Source of the DNA: VRUE01 sp963822295
GTDB lineage: Bacteria > Actinomycetota > Thermoleophilia > Solirubrobacterales > 70-9
Direction: 5' to 3'
NCBI GenBank assembly: GCA_963822295.1
Contig: CAWGHD010000002.1
Location: 1,364,001-1,428,000 of the forward strand
DNA: 64,000 nt
The translations under genes were made by a program, and so were the position numbers. Positions 52,915 through 63,008 of the stretch are shown one piece after another; the stretch's first letter is position 1; every line of letters begins with the position of its first letter. The notes under the pieces were generated by a model. The model saw only the letters and a program-made list of their open reading frames with translations, searched no databases and was not told the DNA's origin.

Positions 52915-53810
52915 TGACAAGCCCTTTGCGACATCCCCTCCCATGGCTGCGGGCCTTCTGGAATCGCGCCTACAGGGAGAACGTCACCGGCCTCTCGGCG
53001 ATGGTCGCCTACAACCTCCTGCTCGCGGTCTTCCCCTTCGCGCTCCTCGTGCTCTTCGTCTTCGGCCAGGTCCTGAGGATCGGCGGCGTCGAGACCGGCG
53101 TCCTCGACGACCTCCAGCGCCTCTTCCCCAATGCGGAGCAGGAGACCCTGACCGACGTCCTCAACCGGATCGAGAGCAACTCGACGACGATCGGGATCGC
53201 CGCCTTCTTCGCATCGCTCTGGATCGGGGCCTCGTTCTGGGGGGCGATGGACACCGCCTTCTGCCGCATCTACCACGTCGAGTGCCGAAGCTGGGTCGAG
53301 CAGAAGCGGTTCTCCTTCGCGATGCTGGGCGTCGTCCTCCTCTTCATCGCGGCGAGCATCTTCCTGCCGGCGATGGAGAGCACGCTGGTCTCGAGCACCG
53401 ACCGGCTGCCGCTCGGGCTCTCGAACATCAAGGCGATCGACACGCTGCTGCTGCTGCTCGCCGCGGTCCTGATCGTCTTCGCGATCTGCTGCGTGATCTT
53501 CTGGGCGGTGCCGAAAGGCCATATGCCCTGGCGGGACGTCTGGCCGGGGGCCGCCTTCGTCACGATCTCCGTCAGCATCGCCAACTGGGCGTTCCCCTTC
53601 TACCTCGCGAACGTCTCCAGCCTCTCCCAGTTCGGCTCGACCGTCGGCTTCATCCTGATCGCGCTGGTCTGGTTCTACGCGCTGAGCCTGGCACTGCTCG
53701 CCGGCGCCGTGATCAACAGCCTCCGTCACGAGCTGCATGAGACCGGTGAAATGCCCTATGCCGAGGGCGTGACGGCGAAGGAGCCCTGTGGCTGCGAGGA
53801 CTCCGAGTAG
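52914..53810 (+). CDS. YihY/UPF0761-family membrane protein
   Basis: 298 aa. RAYRENVTGLSAMVAYNLLLAVFPFALLVLFVFG is the family signature, formerly called ribonuclease BN, followed by IGIAAFFASLWIGASFWGAMDTAFCRIYHVEC, and four further hydrophobic segments ending LIALVWFYALSLALLAGAVINS. It is an integral inner-membrane protein of six or so helices without known catalytic residues. It diverges from rpoD, sharing the promoter region. No Shine-Dalgarno is visible before the ATG at 52914. Confidence 0.9.
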   Translation: MTSPLRHPLPWLRAFWNRAYRENVTGLSAMVAYNLLLAVFPFALLVLFVFGQVLRIGGVETGVLDDLQRLFPNAEQETLTDVLNRIESNSTTIGIAAFFASLWIGASFWGAMDTAFCRIYHVECRSWVEQKRFSFAMLGVVLLFIAASIFLPAMESTLVSSTDRLPLGLSNIKAIDTLLLLLAAVLIVFAICCVIFWAVPKGHMPWRDVWPGAAFVTISVSIANWAFPFYLANVSSLSQFGSTVGFILIALVWFYALSLALLAGAVINSLRHELHETGEMPYAEGVTAKEPCGCEDSE

Positions 53811-53816
53811 CCGGCG

Positions 53817-54815
53817 TCAGCCGTACCGCTCGCCGATTATCTCCCGGAGCTTCGAGCGGTCGTGCGTGGCGTGGACGCGGCGGACCGTGCCGGAGCGGGA
53901 GCGCATCACCAGCGACTCCGTGGTCGCCCCGGGGCCGCGGTAGCGGACGCCCTGGAGGACGTCGCCGTCGGTGACGCCGGTGGCCGAGAAGAAGACGTCC
54001 TCGCCCGAGCAGAGGTCGTTCGCGGAGAGCACGCGGTCGAGGTCGTAGCCGGCGTCGATCGCGGCCTGGCGCTCGCCGTCGTCGCGGGGCCAGAGGCGGC
54101 CGAGGAGCTCGCCGCCCATCGACTTCAGCGCCGCCGCGGAGAGCACGCCCTCGGGCGTGCCGCCGATCCCCCAGAGCAGGTCGACCGGGGAGCGCTCGCT
54201 GACCGCGAGCATCGCGGCCGAGACGTCGCCGTCGGAGATCAGGCGGATCCTGGCGCCCGCCTCGCGCACCTGCCGCATCGCGTCCTCGTGCCGCCCACGG
54301 TCGAGCATGACGACGGTGACGTCGCCGATCGCCCCGCCCTTGCGCTCGGCGATCAGCTTCAGCGTCTCCGTCAGGGGGCGGTCGAGGTCGAGCAGGTCGG
54401 CGATCTCCTCGCCGCCGGCCATCTTTTCCATGTAGACGCAGGGGCCCGGGTCGAACATGGTGCCGCGCTCGGCGAGCGCGATCACGGCCAGCGCGCTCGG
54501 CATCCCCCGTGCGCATAGGGTCGTCCCCTCGAGCGGGTCGACGGCGATGTCCACCTGGGGCGGGCTGCCGTCGCCGATCTGCTCGCCGTTGAAGAGCATC
54601 GGCGCTTCGTCCTTCTCGCCCTCGCCGATCACGACGACGCCGTCCATCGCGACCGAGTCGAGCACGTGGCGCATCGCGTCGACGGCGGCGCCGTCGGCGG
54701 CGAGCTTGTCGCCGCGCCCGACCCAGCGGGCGGCGGCCAGCGCCGCGGCCTCGGTGACGCGCACCAGCTCCAGGGCGATGTTGCGATCCGGCTTCGTGGG
54801 CGAAGTCCCCTCCAT
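53817..54815 (-). CDS. glpX: Class II fructose-1,6-bisphosphatase
   Basis: 332 aa. Hydrolyses fructose 1,6-bisphosphate in gluconeogenesis. Family motifs: VVIGEGEKDEAPMLFNGE, DIAVDPLEGTTLCARGMPSALAVIA with metal-binding Asp and Glu, YMEKMAGG, VDLLWGIGGTPEGVLSAAALKSMGG, and ANDLCSGEDVFFSATGVTDGD. This GlpX type is the main FBPase in actinobacteria. It starts 27 nt from the divergent LLM oxidoreductase; that short gap has TATAAG near the latter start. Confidence 0.95.
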   Translation of the reverse strand: MEGTSPTKPDRNIALELVRVTEAAALAAARWVGRGDKLAADGAAVDAMRHVLDSVAMDGVVVIGEGEKDEAPMLFNGEQIGDGSPPQVDIAVDPLEGTTLCARGMPSALAVIALAERGTMFDPGPCVYMEKMAGGEEIADLLDLDRPLTETLKLIAERKGGAIGDVTVVMLDRGRHEDAMRQVREAGARIRLISDGDVSAAMLAVSERSPVDLLWGIGGTPEGVLSAAALKSMGGELLGRLWPRDDGERQAAIDAGYDLDRVLSANDLCSGEDVFFSATGVTDGDVLQGVRYRGPGATTESLVMRSRSGTVRRVHATHDRSKLREIIGERYG

Positions 54816-54842
54816 GCGCGGCGCAGCCTATAAGGTCGCGGA

Positions 54843-55775
54843 ATGGCTCAACGATGGGGATTGACGCTGCCGCTGCCGGCGACGCCGCTGGGCGCCAGCG
54901 AGGAGCACGTGAGGCGGGCCGAGGCGAGCGGCTACACCGACATCTGGAGCGGTGAGACGAACGGCCCGGACGGCTTCACGCCGCTGGCGCTGAGCGCCGC
55001 CTGGACCGAGCGGGCGCGGCTCGGCACCGGGATCGTCGGCGTCTTCCAGCGCGGCCCGGCGCTACTCGCGCAGGAGGCGGCGGCGCTCGCCGATGCCTCC
55101 AACGGGCGCTTCGTGCTGGGGATCGGCTCCTCCTCGGACCGGATCGTCGAAGGCTGGAACGGGATCCCCTTCGAGAAGCCGCTGACCCGCGTGCGCGAGA
55201 CGCTCGAGTTCCTGCGCACGGCGCTCGACGGCGAGCGCACCGAGAGCGGCTTCAAGCTGGAGACGGCGCCGGCTGAGCGGGTGCCGATCGTGCTCGCGGC
55301 GCTGCGCGGCAAGATGCTCGACCTCGCGGTCGAGCGCGGCGACGGGGCCTTCACCAATTTCCTGCCGCTCGGCGGCCTGCCCAAGGTCGCCGGCCAGCTC
55401 GAGAACGCGCCCGAGGGCTTCGAGCTGCTCTGCCGCTTCTTCTGCATCCCGGGGGAGCGCGAGGCGGTCGAGCCGCTGGCGCGCTTCATGTTCTCCTCCT
55501 ACATCACCGTCCCGGTCTACGCCGAGTTCTACCGCTGGCTCGGCTACGGCGACCAGATCGACGCGATGGTCTCCGCCTGGGAGTCGGGCGACCGTCAGGG
55601 CGCGGCCGCGGCGGCCCCCTGGGAGCTGATCGAGGACATGTTCATCTTCGGCTCGCCGGAGGAGATGAAGGAGCGGCTCGGGCAGTTCGTCGCCGGCGGC
55701 GTGACGCTGCCGATCCTGACCCCGATCACGACGCCGGACAAACTCGGCGACTTGATCACAGACTTAGCGCCATAA
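54843..55775 (+). CDS. LLM-class (probably F420-dependent) oxidoreductase
   Basis: 310 aa luciferase-like TIM barrel. WGLTLPLPATPLG, EEHVRRAEASGYTDIWSGETNGPDGFTPL and FVLGIGSSSDRIVEGWNGIPFEKPLTRVRETLEFLR are the family pattern, and ALRGKMLDLAVERGDGAFTNFLPL the second half. These enzymes mostly use F420 in actinobacteria, but FMN cannot be excluded. TATAAGGTCGCGGAATGG suggests a -10 very near the start, so the transcript could be nearly leaderless. Substrate unknown. Confidence 0.88.
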   Translation: MAQRWGLTLPLPATPLGASEEHVRRAEASGYTDIWSGETNGPDGFTPLALSAAWTERARLGTGIVGVFQRGPALLAQEAAALADASNGRFVLGIGSSSDRIVEGWNGIPFEKPLTRVRETLEFLRTALDGERTESGFKLETAPAERVPIVLAALRGKMLDLAVERGDGAFTNFLPLGGLPKVAGQLENAPEGFELLCRFFCIPGEREAVEPLARFMFSSYITVPVYAEFYRWLGYGDQIDAMVSAWESGDRQGAAAAAPWELIEDMFIFGSPEEMKERLGQFVAGGVTLPILTPITTPDKLGDLITDLAP

Positions 55776-55811
55776 GGGCGGCGCTCGCACAGAATCAGAT
55801 AGCGATGCTCG

Positions 55812-56783
55812 CTAGTTCGGTCTACGGGCGAGACTGAGGGCGTAGTCGCCGGCGGCGTCGGTGAACCAGCCGCAGAGCTCGAGGCCGGCGTGGGCGTAGA
55901 CCTCCTCGAGGCGCTCGCGGGTGAACTTGGTCGAGATCTCGGTGCGCAGCTCCTCGCCGGCGGCGAACTCGACATCGAGGTCGATCCCCTCGAGCCGGAC
56001 CCGCTGGTCGGCGAGCGAGCGCAGGCGGATGTCCATCCGCTCCTCGCCGCTGTCGTAGCGGGCGACGTGGGCGAAGGCGTCGAGATCGAAGTTGGCGCCC
56101 AGCTCGCGGTTGAGGACCTCGAGCACGTTCTTGTTGAACTCGGCCGTGACCCCCCGGGCGTCGTCGTAGGCGGCCTCGAGGCGAGCCGGGTCCTTGACCA
56201 GGTCGGTGCCGAGCAGGAAGTGGTCGCCCGGGAACATCAGGGCGGCGATCCGGCACATGAAAGAGCGGCGCTGGTAGGGGTAGAGGTTGCCGATCGTGCC
56301 GCCGAGGAAGGCGATCAGCCGTTTTTCGCCGGCGTCGGGGATGCGCTCCAGGTGATGCTCGAAGTCGCAGACGAGGCCGCGCACCTCGAGGCCGGGGTAC
56401 TCCGCCACGAGGCGCTCGGCGGTCTGCTGGGTGATCTCCTCGGAGATGTCGATCGGGACGTAGGTCTCGAGGCAGCCGGCGTCGCGCATCGCGCTGAGCA
56501 GGTGGCGCGTCTTCGCCGCCGAGCCCGAGCCGAGCTCGACCAGCTCCGTCGGCGAGCCCGCCGCGGCGACGATCTCGGCCGAGCGCTCGCTGAGGATCTC
56601 CCGCTCGGCGCGGGTCGGGTAGTACTCGTCGAGCTCGGTGATCCGCTCGAAGAGCTGCGAGCCGCGCTCGTCGTAGAAGTACTTGGGCGAGAGCTCCTTC
56701 GGGATCGTCCTCAGGCCGCGGCGGACGTCGCGCGCCATCGTCGCCGAGGCCTCGGCATCGAGATGGACCTCGATCGCGATCAT
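55812..56783 (-). CDS. egtD: L-histidine N-alpha-methyltransferase EgtD
   Basis: 323 aa. Makes hercynine from histidine and three SAM, first step of ergothioneine synthesis. From ATG 56783: IPKELSPKYFYDERGSQLFERITELDEYYPTRAE is the family signature; the SAM loop is LVELGSGSAAKTRHLL; FLGGTIGNLYPYQRRSFMCRI and TDLVKDPARLEAAYDDARGVTAEFNKNVL bind substrate; the C-terminal FEISTKF-type motif appears as LRTEISTKFTRERLEEVY. Its ATG overlaps the egtB stop (ATGA). Confidence 0.94.
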   Translation of the reverse strand: MIAIEVHLDAEASATMARDVRRGLRTIPKELSPKYFYDERGSQLFERITELDEYYPTRAEREILSERSAEIVAAAGSPTELVELGSGSAAKTRHLLSAMRDAGCLETYVPIDISEEITQQTAERLVAEYPGLEVRGLVCDFEHHLERIPDAGEKRLIAFLGGTIGNLYPYQRRSFMCRIAALMFPGDHFLLGTDLVKDPARLEAAYDDARGVTAEFNKNVLEVLNRELGANFDLDAFAHVARYDSGEERMDIRLRSLADQRVRLEGIDLDVEFAAGEELRTEISTKFTRERLEEVYAHAGLELCGWFTDAAGDYALSLARRPN

Positions 56784-57844
56784 GCGTCCCTCGCGCAGCG
56801 GATGCCGGAGAAGATCTGGCGGCGCTCGGGCAGGTCCCAGTTGCGGAAGCTCGGCCGCATCACGCTCGCGTGCGTCGCCCAGGAGCCGCCGCGCAGGACC
56901 CGGTGGGCGTCGCCGAAGAAGGGCTGTGAGTACTCGGGGTAGGGGAACGCCTCGAAGCCGGGATAGGCGAGGAAGTGCGACGAGGTCCACTCCCAGACCC
57001 GGCCGACGCCGTCGAGCCGGGCGCTCGCCGCCTCCCACTCGTGCTCGGTGGGCAGCCGTTTGCCGGCCCAGCGGGCGAAGGCGCCGGCCTCGTGCCAGGA
57101 GACGTGGATGACGGGCGCATCCGGCCGGGCGCGATCCCAGTTGAGCGGCGGCTCGGCGCCGGTCTCCTCCATAAAGCGCGCGTAGGCGGCGTTGCCGACG
57201 GGGGTGCGGTCGATCTCGAAGGCGGCCAGCCCGACCGTGTGGCGGCGGCGCTCGTTGTCGTAGGCGAAGCCGTCGGGCCCGGCGCCGATCTCATGCTCGC
57301 CCGCCTCGATCGCTATCGTCTCCGGCTGCTCGGGGAGAGCCTCTCCCCCGGGGGCCGGAGCGCCCTCCACCGGCTCGTATCCGTCCACCATCTGCAGCAG
57401 CTGCAGCATTGTCTCGTTGTGCTGGAGCTCGTGGGCGAGCAGCATCTCGTAGACGAATCCGCCGCGCAGCAGCGGGTCCTCGACGTCGTCGCCGATCTCG
57501 ACCCCCTCGAGAACCTCGAGGGCGCGCTCGCGGACGTCGGCCAGGTAGGCGCGCAGCTCGGCGTCGCGCAGGATCGGCAGCTCCCCGCGCGTCCTGCGCG
57601 GGTTCTCGATCGCGTCGTAGAAGCGGCCGAGGTCGCCGTGGAGCGGCTCCAGGCCGCCGATCGTCTGCACCAGCCAGAGCTCCTCGAAGTTGGCTATGTG
57701 GCCGAGGTCCCAGGCCAGCGGGCTGAGCAGCGGCGAGTACACACGGTTGAGCTGCTCGTCGTCGAGCGGCTCGATCAGCGCAAGGGTCCGGTGCCGCGCC
57801 TCCGCCAGGCGGTCCGCGATCGCTTCCCTGGAGCTTGCCCTCAC
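56780..57844 (-). CDS. egtB: Sulfoxide synthase EgtB (ergothioneine)
   Basis: 354 aa non-haem iron enzyme that joins hercynine with a thiol and oxygen. N-terminal DinB domain holds the iron ligands His in LAWDLGHIANFEELW and the HxxxH in LAHELQHNETML; the C-terminal FGE-sulfatase domain has VSWHEAGAFARWAGKRLPTEHEWE, VWEWTSSHFLAYPGFEAFPYPEYS, and MRPSFRNWDLPERRQIFSGIRCA. No egtA or egtC is nearby; actinobacterial EgtB usually uses gamma-glutamylcysteine and needs them, so this enzyme may use cysteine directly. GTG start. Confidence 0.94.
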   Translation of the reverse strand: MRASSREAIADRLAEARHRTLALIEPLDDEQLNRVYSPLLSPLAWDLGHIANFEELWLVQTIGGLEPLHGDLGRFYDAIENPRRTRGELPILRDAELRAYLADVRERALEVLEGVEIGDDVEDPLLRGGFVYEMLLAHELQHNETMLQLLQMVDGYEPVEGAPAPGGEALPEQPETIAIEAGEHEIGAGPDGFAYDNERRRHTVGLAAFEIDRTPVGNAAYARFMEETGAEPPLNWDRARPDAPVIHVSWHEAGAFARWAGKRLPTEHEWEAASARLDGVGRVWEWTSSHFLAYPGFEAFPYPEYSQPFFGDAHRVLRGGSWATHASVMRPSFRNWDLPERRQIFSGIRCARDA

Positions 57845-57922
57845 CTCGGTGGCGATGCGAAAACCCTATACAGGTCGGATCACCGGCCCAAGAAATTGGA
57901 CTTCCGGACCTCTGCCGCGGGC

Positions 57923-57967
57923 CGAGCCGTCAATTGACCCTCGTATAGGGGGTCAATTGACGGCTCG
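57923..57967. promoter_or_regulatory. 18-bp inverted repeat carrying two GTCAATTGAC operators
   Basis: CGAGCCGTCAATTGACCC (57923-57940) is mirrored exactly at 57950-57967 with a 9-nt spacer. Each arm itself contains the 10-bp palindrome GTCAATTGAC (57929-57938 and 57952-57961), 23 bp apart, about two helical turns. It lies 20 nt before the SDR start and in the divergent region to egtB. Confidence 0.7.
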
Positions 57968-57986
57968 ACGGATAGGCTGCCCGGCG

Positions 57987-58754
57987 ATGCGGATCGAGGG
58001 GACATCGGCGCTGGTGGCGGGCGGGGCCTCCGGGCTTGGCGAGGCGACGGCCCGGGCGCTGGTCGATGCCGGGGCCTCGGTGACGATCGCCGACCTCAAC
58101 GCCGAGAGGGGCGAGGCGCTGGCGACGGAGCTGGGCGACGCCGCCGAGTTCGTCGTCGCCGACGTCACCGACCCCGAGGCGGTCGCCGCCGCGGTCGGGC
58201 GGGCGGCCGAGGGCGAGGGCGGGCTGCGGATCTCGGTCTGCTGCGCCGGCGTCGGCTGGGCCGAGCGGGTCGCGCACAAGGGCGGCCCCCACAACCTCGA
58301 GATGTTCTCGAAGGTGATCTCGATCAACCTGATCGGCACCTTCAACGTGCTCAGCCACGCCGCCTCGGCGATGAGCGCCAACGAGCCCGACGAGGAGGGC
58401 GAGCGCGGCGTCTGCGTCAACACCGCCTCGATCGCCGCCTTCGACGGCCAGATCGGCCAGATCGCCTACTCCGCCTCGAAGGGCGGCGTCGCCGGGATGA
58501 CGCTGCCCGCGGCGCGCGACATGGCCTCGCGCGGGGTCCGCGTGATGACGATCGCCCCGGGGCTCTTCGACACCCCGATGCTGGCCGCGCTGCCGGAGGA
58601 GCACCGCCAGGCGCTGGGCGCCGGGATCCCCTTCCCCTCACGGCTCGGCAGGCCCGAGGAGTACGCCCGGCTGGTCACCGACATCGCCGGCAACACGATG
58701 CTGAACGGCGAGACGATCCGGCTCGACGGCGCCCTCCGCATGCCGCCCAGGTAG
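57987..58754 (+). CDS. SDR-family 3-hydroxyacyl-CoA dehydrogenase (HSD10-like)
   Basis: 255 aa short-chain dehydrogenase. NAD-binding TSALVAGGASGLGEATARAL, acidic strand end IADLN, catalytic NTASIAAFDGQIGQIAYSASKGG with Tyr-x3-Lys, and the type II 3-hydroxyacyl-CoA dehydrogenase features APGLFDTPMLAALPEEHR and PSRLGRPEEYARLV with long insert HKGGPHNLEMFSKV. It likely oxidises 3-hydroxyacyl-CoA. It is followed by a thioesterase 2 nt downstream and preceded by the double palindrome, so a small regulated acyl-CoA unit. Confidence 0.9.
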   Translation: MRIEGTSALVAGGASGLGEATARALVDAGASVTIADLNAERGEALATELGDAAEFVVADVTDPEAVAAAVGRAAEGEGGLRISVCCAGVGWAERVAHKGGPHNLEMFSKVISINLIGTFNVLSHAASAMSANEPDEEGERGVCVNTASIAAFDGQIGQIAYSASKGGVAGMTLPAARDMASRGVRVMTIAPGLFDTPMLAALPEEHRQALGAGIPFPSRLGRPEEYARLVTDIAGNTMLNGETIRLDGALRMPPR

Positions 58755-58756
58755 GC

Positions 58757-59170
58757 ATGCGCGGCTCCGAGCTGATCTCGGCCTTCCTCGAACACTCGAA
58801 GTTCGTCCTCCATCTGGGGATGGAACTGCGCGAGATCGAGGACGACCGCGCCGTGCTCGCCCTGCCATACGACGAGGAGAAGGTTGTGACGATCGGCGAC
58901 GTCGTCCACGGCGGTGCGGTCTCGGCCCTGATCGACACCGCGGCGATGGCCGCCTCCTGGTCGGCGATCGAGTACGACGGCGTGCCGCCGAAGGGCACCA
59001 CCGTCGGCCTCACCGTCGATTTCCTCGCCGCCGCCCGTGCCCAGGAGCTGCTCGCCGACGCCCGCGTCCTGCGCCGCGGCAAGTCGCTCTGCTTCTGCGA
59101 GGTCAAGGTCAACGGCGCCGCCGACGACACCCTCGTCGCCACCGGCCTGGTCACCTACAAGCTCGGCTAG
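58757..59170 (+). CDS. PaaI-family hotdog thioesterase
   Basis: 137 aa. VLHLGMELREIEDDRAVLALPYDEE then GDVVHGGAVSALIDTAAMAASWSA gives the HGG motif with following Asp as catalytic acid; GTTVGLTVDFLAAARAQELLADARV follows. It starts 2 nt after the SDR gene and is certainly cotranscribed. Likely hydrolyses the acyl-CoA formed or spilled in the same pathway. The stop shares CTAG with the convergent Vps62-like gene. Confidence 0.9.
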   Translation: MRGSELISAFLEHSKFVLHLGMELREIEDDRAVLALPYDEEKVVTIGDVVHGGAVSALIDTAAMAASWSAIEYDGVPPKGTTVGLTVDFLAAARAQELLADARVLRRGKSLCFCEVKVNGAADDTLVATGLVTYKLG

Positions 59171-60042
59171 TCGGTCTCCTCGGCCTCCGGGTCGCTCCAG
59201 ACTCTCTTGAGCCAGGGCGGGGAGACGGCGAAGGGGGTCGCGTCGGCGGCGGCGATCGGCTCGAGGGGGATCAGGTGCACGCGGTGGCCGGGGGTGAAAC
59301 GGCCGCCGGGGTCGTCGCCGAGGTTGCCGGCGTGGCTGCCGCCGGAGACCAGGAGGATGCCCGTCGCCGAGCCCCAGCCGTTCTCGGCGCGGGCGCCGAG
59401 CGCCTCGGCGAGGTCGCGGAGCGGGCCGACACCGGCGTCCGAGCCCCAGTTGGCGACGGTGGGCCGGTGGTTGTAGCCGTTGTGGGAGGAGGCGCGGGAC
59501 TCGACCTCGCCCTCGGCGCCGATACGGACCTGGAAGGACTCCCAGTCGTCGGCGTGGTAGCCGCGGGAGCCGGCGACCGGGACGCCCCGGAGGGTCGCGG
59601 AGTCGACGTAATAGAGCCAATACTGGATGTAGAGGTCGCCCCGCGGCCGGCGGTCCAAGACGTGGACGAAGGCCGTCACCGGCAGCCCCGCCTCGGTGCG
59701 CCGGACGATCCCCTCCTCCCCGCCGTCCGCGCAGGAGGGGCGGCGGCAGCGGCGGAAATCGACCGGCAGCGCCCGCGAGCCGTCCTCGAAGGCGAGGGTC
59801 GGCATGTGGTCGCGGACGAGCCTGCCGACCTCGGTTCCGTAGGCGGCGATCAGCGCCGGCTCGCCGGTGCCGCAGCTGCCGGCCCCCGACGCTGCGCAGA
59901 GGATCCGCGAGGCGACGGCCCGCGCCAGCGCCGCGCCGGGGACCCGGACGCCGGCCGCGACCAGCGCCGCCAGCAGCAGCGCGACGAGCGCGAGCAGGGC
60001 GACCCACTCCACCGTCGACTGTCCCCGCTCCGCTCGCCGCAC
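59167..60042 (-). CDS. Vps62-like domain protein with Flp/TadE-type N-terminus
   Basis: 291 aa. The start RRAERGQSTVEWVALLALVALLLAALVAAG looks like a TadE/Flp class III prepilin or pseudopilin signal (cleavage after Gly, Glu at +5). The soluble part contains DLYIQYWLYYVDSATLRG and SRGYHADDWESFQVRI, then SSHNGYNHR, GGSHAGNL and PPWLKRVWSDPE, the pattern of Vps62/DUF946 domains found in plants, fungi and scattered bacteria. Probably exported and membrane tethered. Role unknown; no Tad genes are near. Confidence 0.7.
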   Translation of the reverse strand: MRRAERGQSTVEWVALLALVALLLAALVAAGVRVPGAALARAVASRILCAASGAGSCGTGEPALIAAYGTEVGRLVRDHMPTLAFEDGSRALPVDFRRCRRPSCADGGEEGIVRRTEAGLPVTAFVHVLDRRPRGDLYIQYWLYYVDSATLRGVPVAGSRGYHADDWESFQVRIGAEGEVESRASSHNGYNHRPTVANWGSDAGVGPLRDLAEALGARAENGWGSATGILLVSGGSHAGNLGDDPGGRFTPGHRVHLIPLEPIAAADATPFAVSPPWLKRVWSDPEAEETD

Positions 60043-60095
60043 ATGGCGGCCAAGGGATCAGGGGCCGATTCTCTCCCCTAGGTGGAGTCAGCCAC

Positions 60096-61528
<1,433 letters not shown>

Positions 61529-61532
<4 letters not shown>

Positions 61533-61861
61533 CCCCTATCCGACCCTTTCGCCCCCGGACGCGAAGCGGAGGAGGCGGAAGGCTTTGATTTTTTGGAGAA
61601 CATGCCGAGCATCCGGTCGGTGACCATGAAGCCGCCGACGATGTTGATCGCGCCGAAGGCGATCGCGATCGTGCCGATCGTGTACTCGAGGCCGTCGTTG
61701 GCGAAGCCGACGACGATCAGGCCGCCGAGCATGACGATGCCGTGGATCGCGTTGGTCTGCGACATCAGCGGCGTGTGCAGGGTGGTCGGCACCTTCGAGA
61801 TCACCTCGAAGCCGACGAATGCGGCGAGCACGAAGATTGTTATCTCGGTCATCAGGTCCAT
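61529..61861 (-). CDS. NAD(P) transhydrogenase alpha-2 membrane subunit
   Basis: 110 aa with three transmembrane segments: ITIFVLAAFVGFEVISKVPTTLHTPLMSQTNAIHGIVMLGG is the conserved start, followed by TIGTIAIAFGAINIVGGFMVTDRMLGMF. This is domain II's N-terminal part as a separate gene, seen in three-subunit bacterial enzymes. It starts 2 nt after pntA1 and overlaps pntB. Confidence 0.93.
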
Positions 61862-61863
61862 AG

Positions 61864-62982
61864 CTACCTGGCTGTCCTCTCTCCGCGAATCTCGCCGCCG
61901 TGGGCGATGCAGGCGGCATCGACGATGTCGTCCTCGAAGTCGACGGTCAGCTCCCCGTCCTCGCCGACCAGCAGGCCGAGCAGGTTCTCGACGTTCTTGG
62001 CGTAGAGCTGGGAGGCGTCGGCGGCCATGTCGCTGACCAGGTTCGAGGGGCCGATCACCTTGACGCCGTCCACGACCACGGTCTCACCGGGGCGCGAGGG
62101 CTCGGCGTTGCCGCCGGAGTCGGCCGCCAGGTCGACGATCACCGAGCCGGGCTGCATCGAGCGCGCGGCCGCCTCGGTGATCAGGACCGGCGCGTCGCGG
62201 CCGGGGATCTGCGCCGTGGTGATGATCACGTCCTGCCTGGCGGCGGCCTCGGCGAGGGCGTCGCGCACCTGTGCGTTCTCCTCGTCGGTCAGCGGCCGCG
62301 CGTAGCCGCCCTCGTCCTCGGCGTCGGGGATGAAGTCGAGTTCGAGCGGGCGGCCGCCGAGCGAGGCGATCTGCTCCCAGGCGGCGCGGCGGATGTCGAA
62401 GCCGGTGACGATCGCGCCGAGGCGCTTGGCGGTGGCGATCGCCTGCAGTCCGGCGACGCCGGCGCCGAGGACCATGACCTTGGCCGGGGCGACCGTGCCG
62501 GCGGCCGTCGTCATCATCGGGAAGATCTGGCCCGCTTCGCGGGCGGCGAGCAGGACGGACGCGTAGCCGGCGAGGTTGGCCTGCGAGGAGAGCGCGTCCA
62601 TCGCCTGCGCGCGCGTCGTGCGCGGGATCGCCTCCATCGCGAAGGCGGTCACGCCCGCCTCGGCCAGCGCCCTGTTCGAGTCGGCGGCGGTGAGCGGCGA
62701 GAGATGGCTGATCAGCAGCCGGCCGTTGCCGAGGGCGCGGATCTGCTCGAGGCCGGGCGCCCGCACCTGGAGGACCACGTCGGCACCCCAGGCGGCACCG
62801 GCGTCGGTGACCTCGGCGCCGGCGTCGGCGTACTCGGAGTCCGGGTGGCCGGCGGCCTCTCCGGCGCCGCGCTCGACCGCGACCTCGACCTTCTCGTTCT
62901 GCTTGAGGGAGCGCACCACGTCGGGGACGAGCGCCACCCGGCGCTCTCCGTCTGCCGTCTCTTTGGGAACTCCTAGTTTCAT
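61864..62982 (-). CDS. pntA: NAD(P) transhydrogenase alpha-1 subunit
   Basis: 372 aa soluble NAD(H)-binding domain I. MKLGVPKETADGERRVALVPD is the alanine dehydrogenase/PNT signature; KVMVLGAGVAGLQAIATAKRLGAIVTGFDIR is the Rossmann fold; DVIITTAQIPGRDAPVLITEAA and GSVIVDLAADSGGN complete the site. The protein stops before any membrane segment, consistent with the split arrangement with alpha-2 downstream. First gene of its operon. Confidence 0.95.
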   Translation of the reverse strand: MKLGVPKETADGERRVALVPDVVRSLKQNEKVEVAVERGAGEAAGHPDSEYADAGAEVTDAGAAWGADVVLQVRAPGLEQIRALGNGRLLISHLSPLTAADSNRALAEAGVTAFAMEAIPRTTRAQAMDALSSQANLAGYASVLLAAREAGQIFPMMTTAAGTVAPAKVMVLGAGVAGLQAIATAKRLGAIVTGFDIRRAAWEQIASLGGRPLELDFIPDAEDEGGYARPLTDEENAQVRDALAEAAARQDVIITTAQIPGRDAPVLITEAAARSMQPGSVIVDLAADSGGNAEPSRPGETVVVDGVKVIGPSNLVSDMAADASQLYAKNVENLLGLLVGEDGELTVDFEDDIVDAACIAHGGEIRGERTAR

Positions 62983-63008
62983 CCGGCGCGGGAGATTACG
63001 ACAACCGG

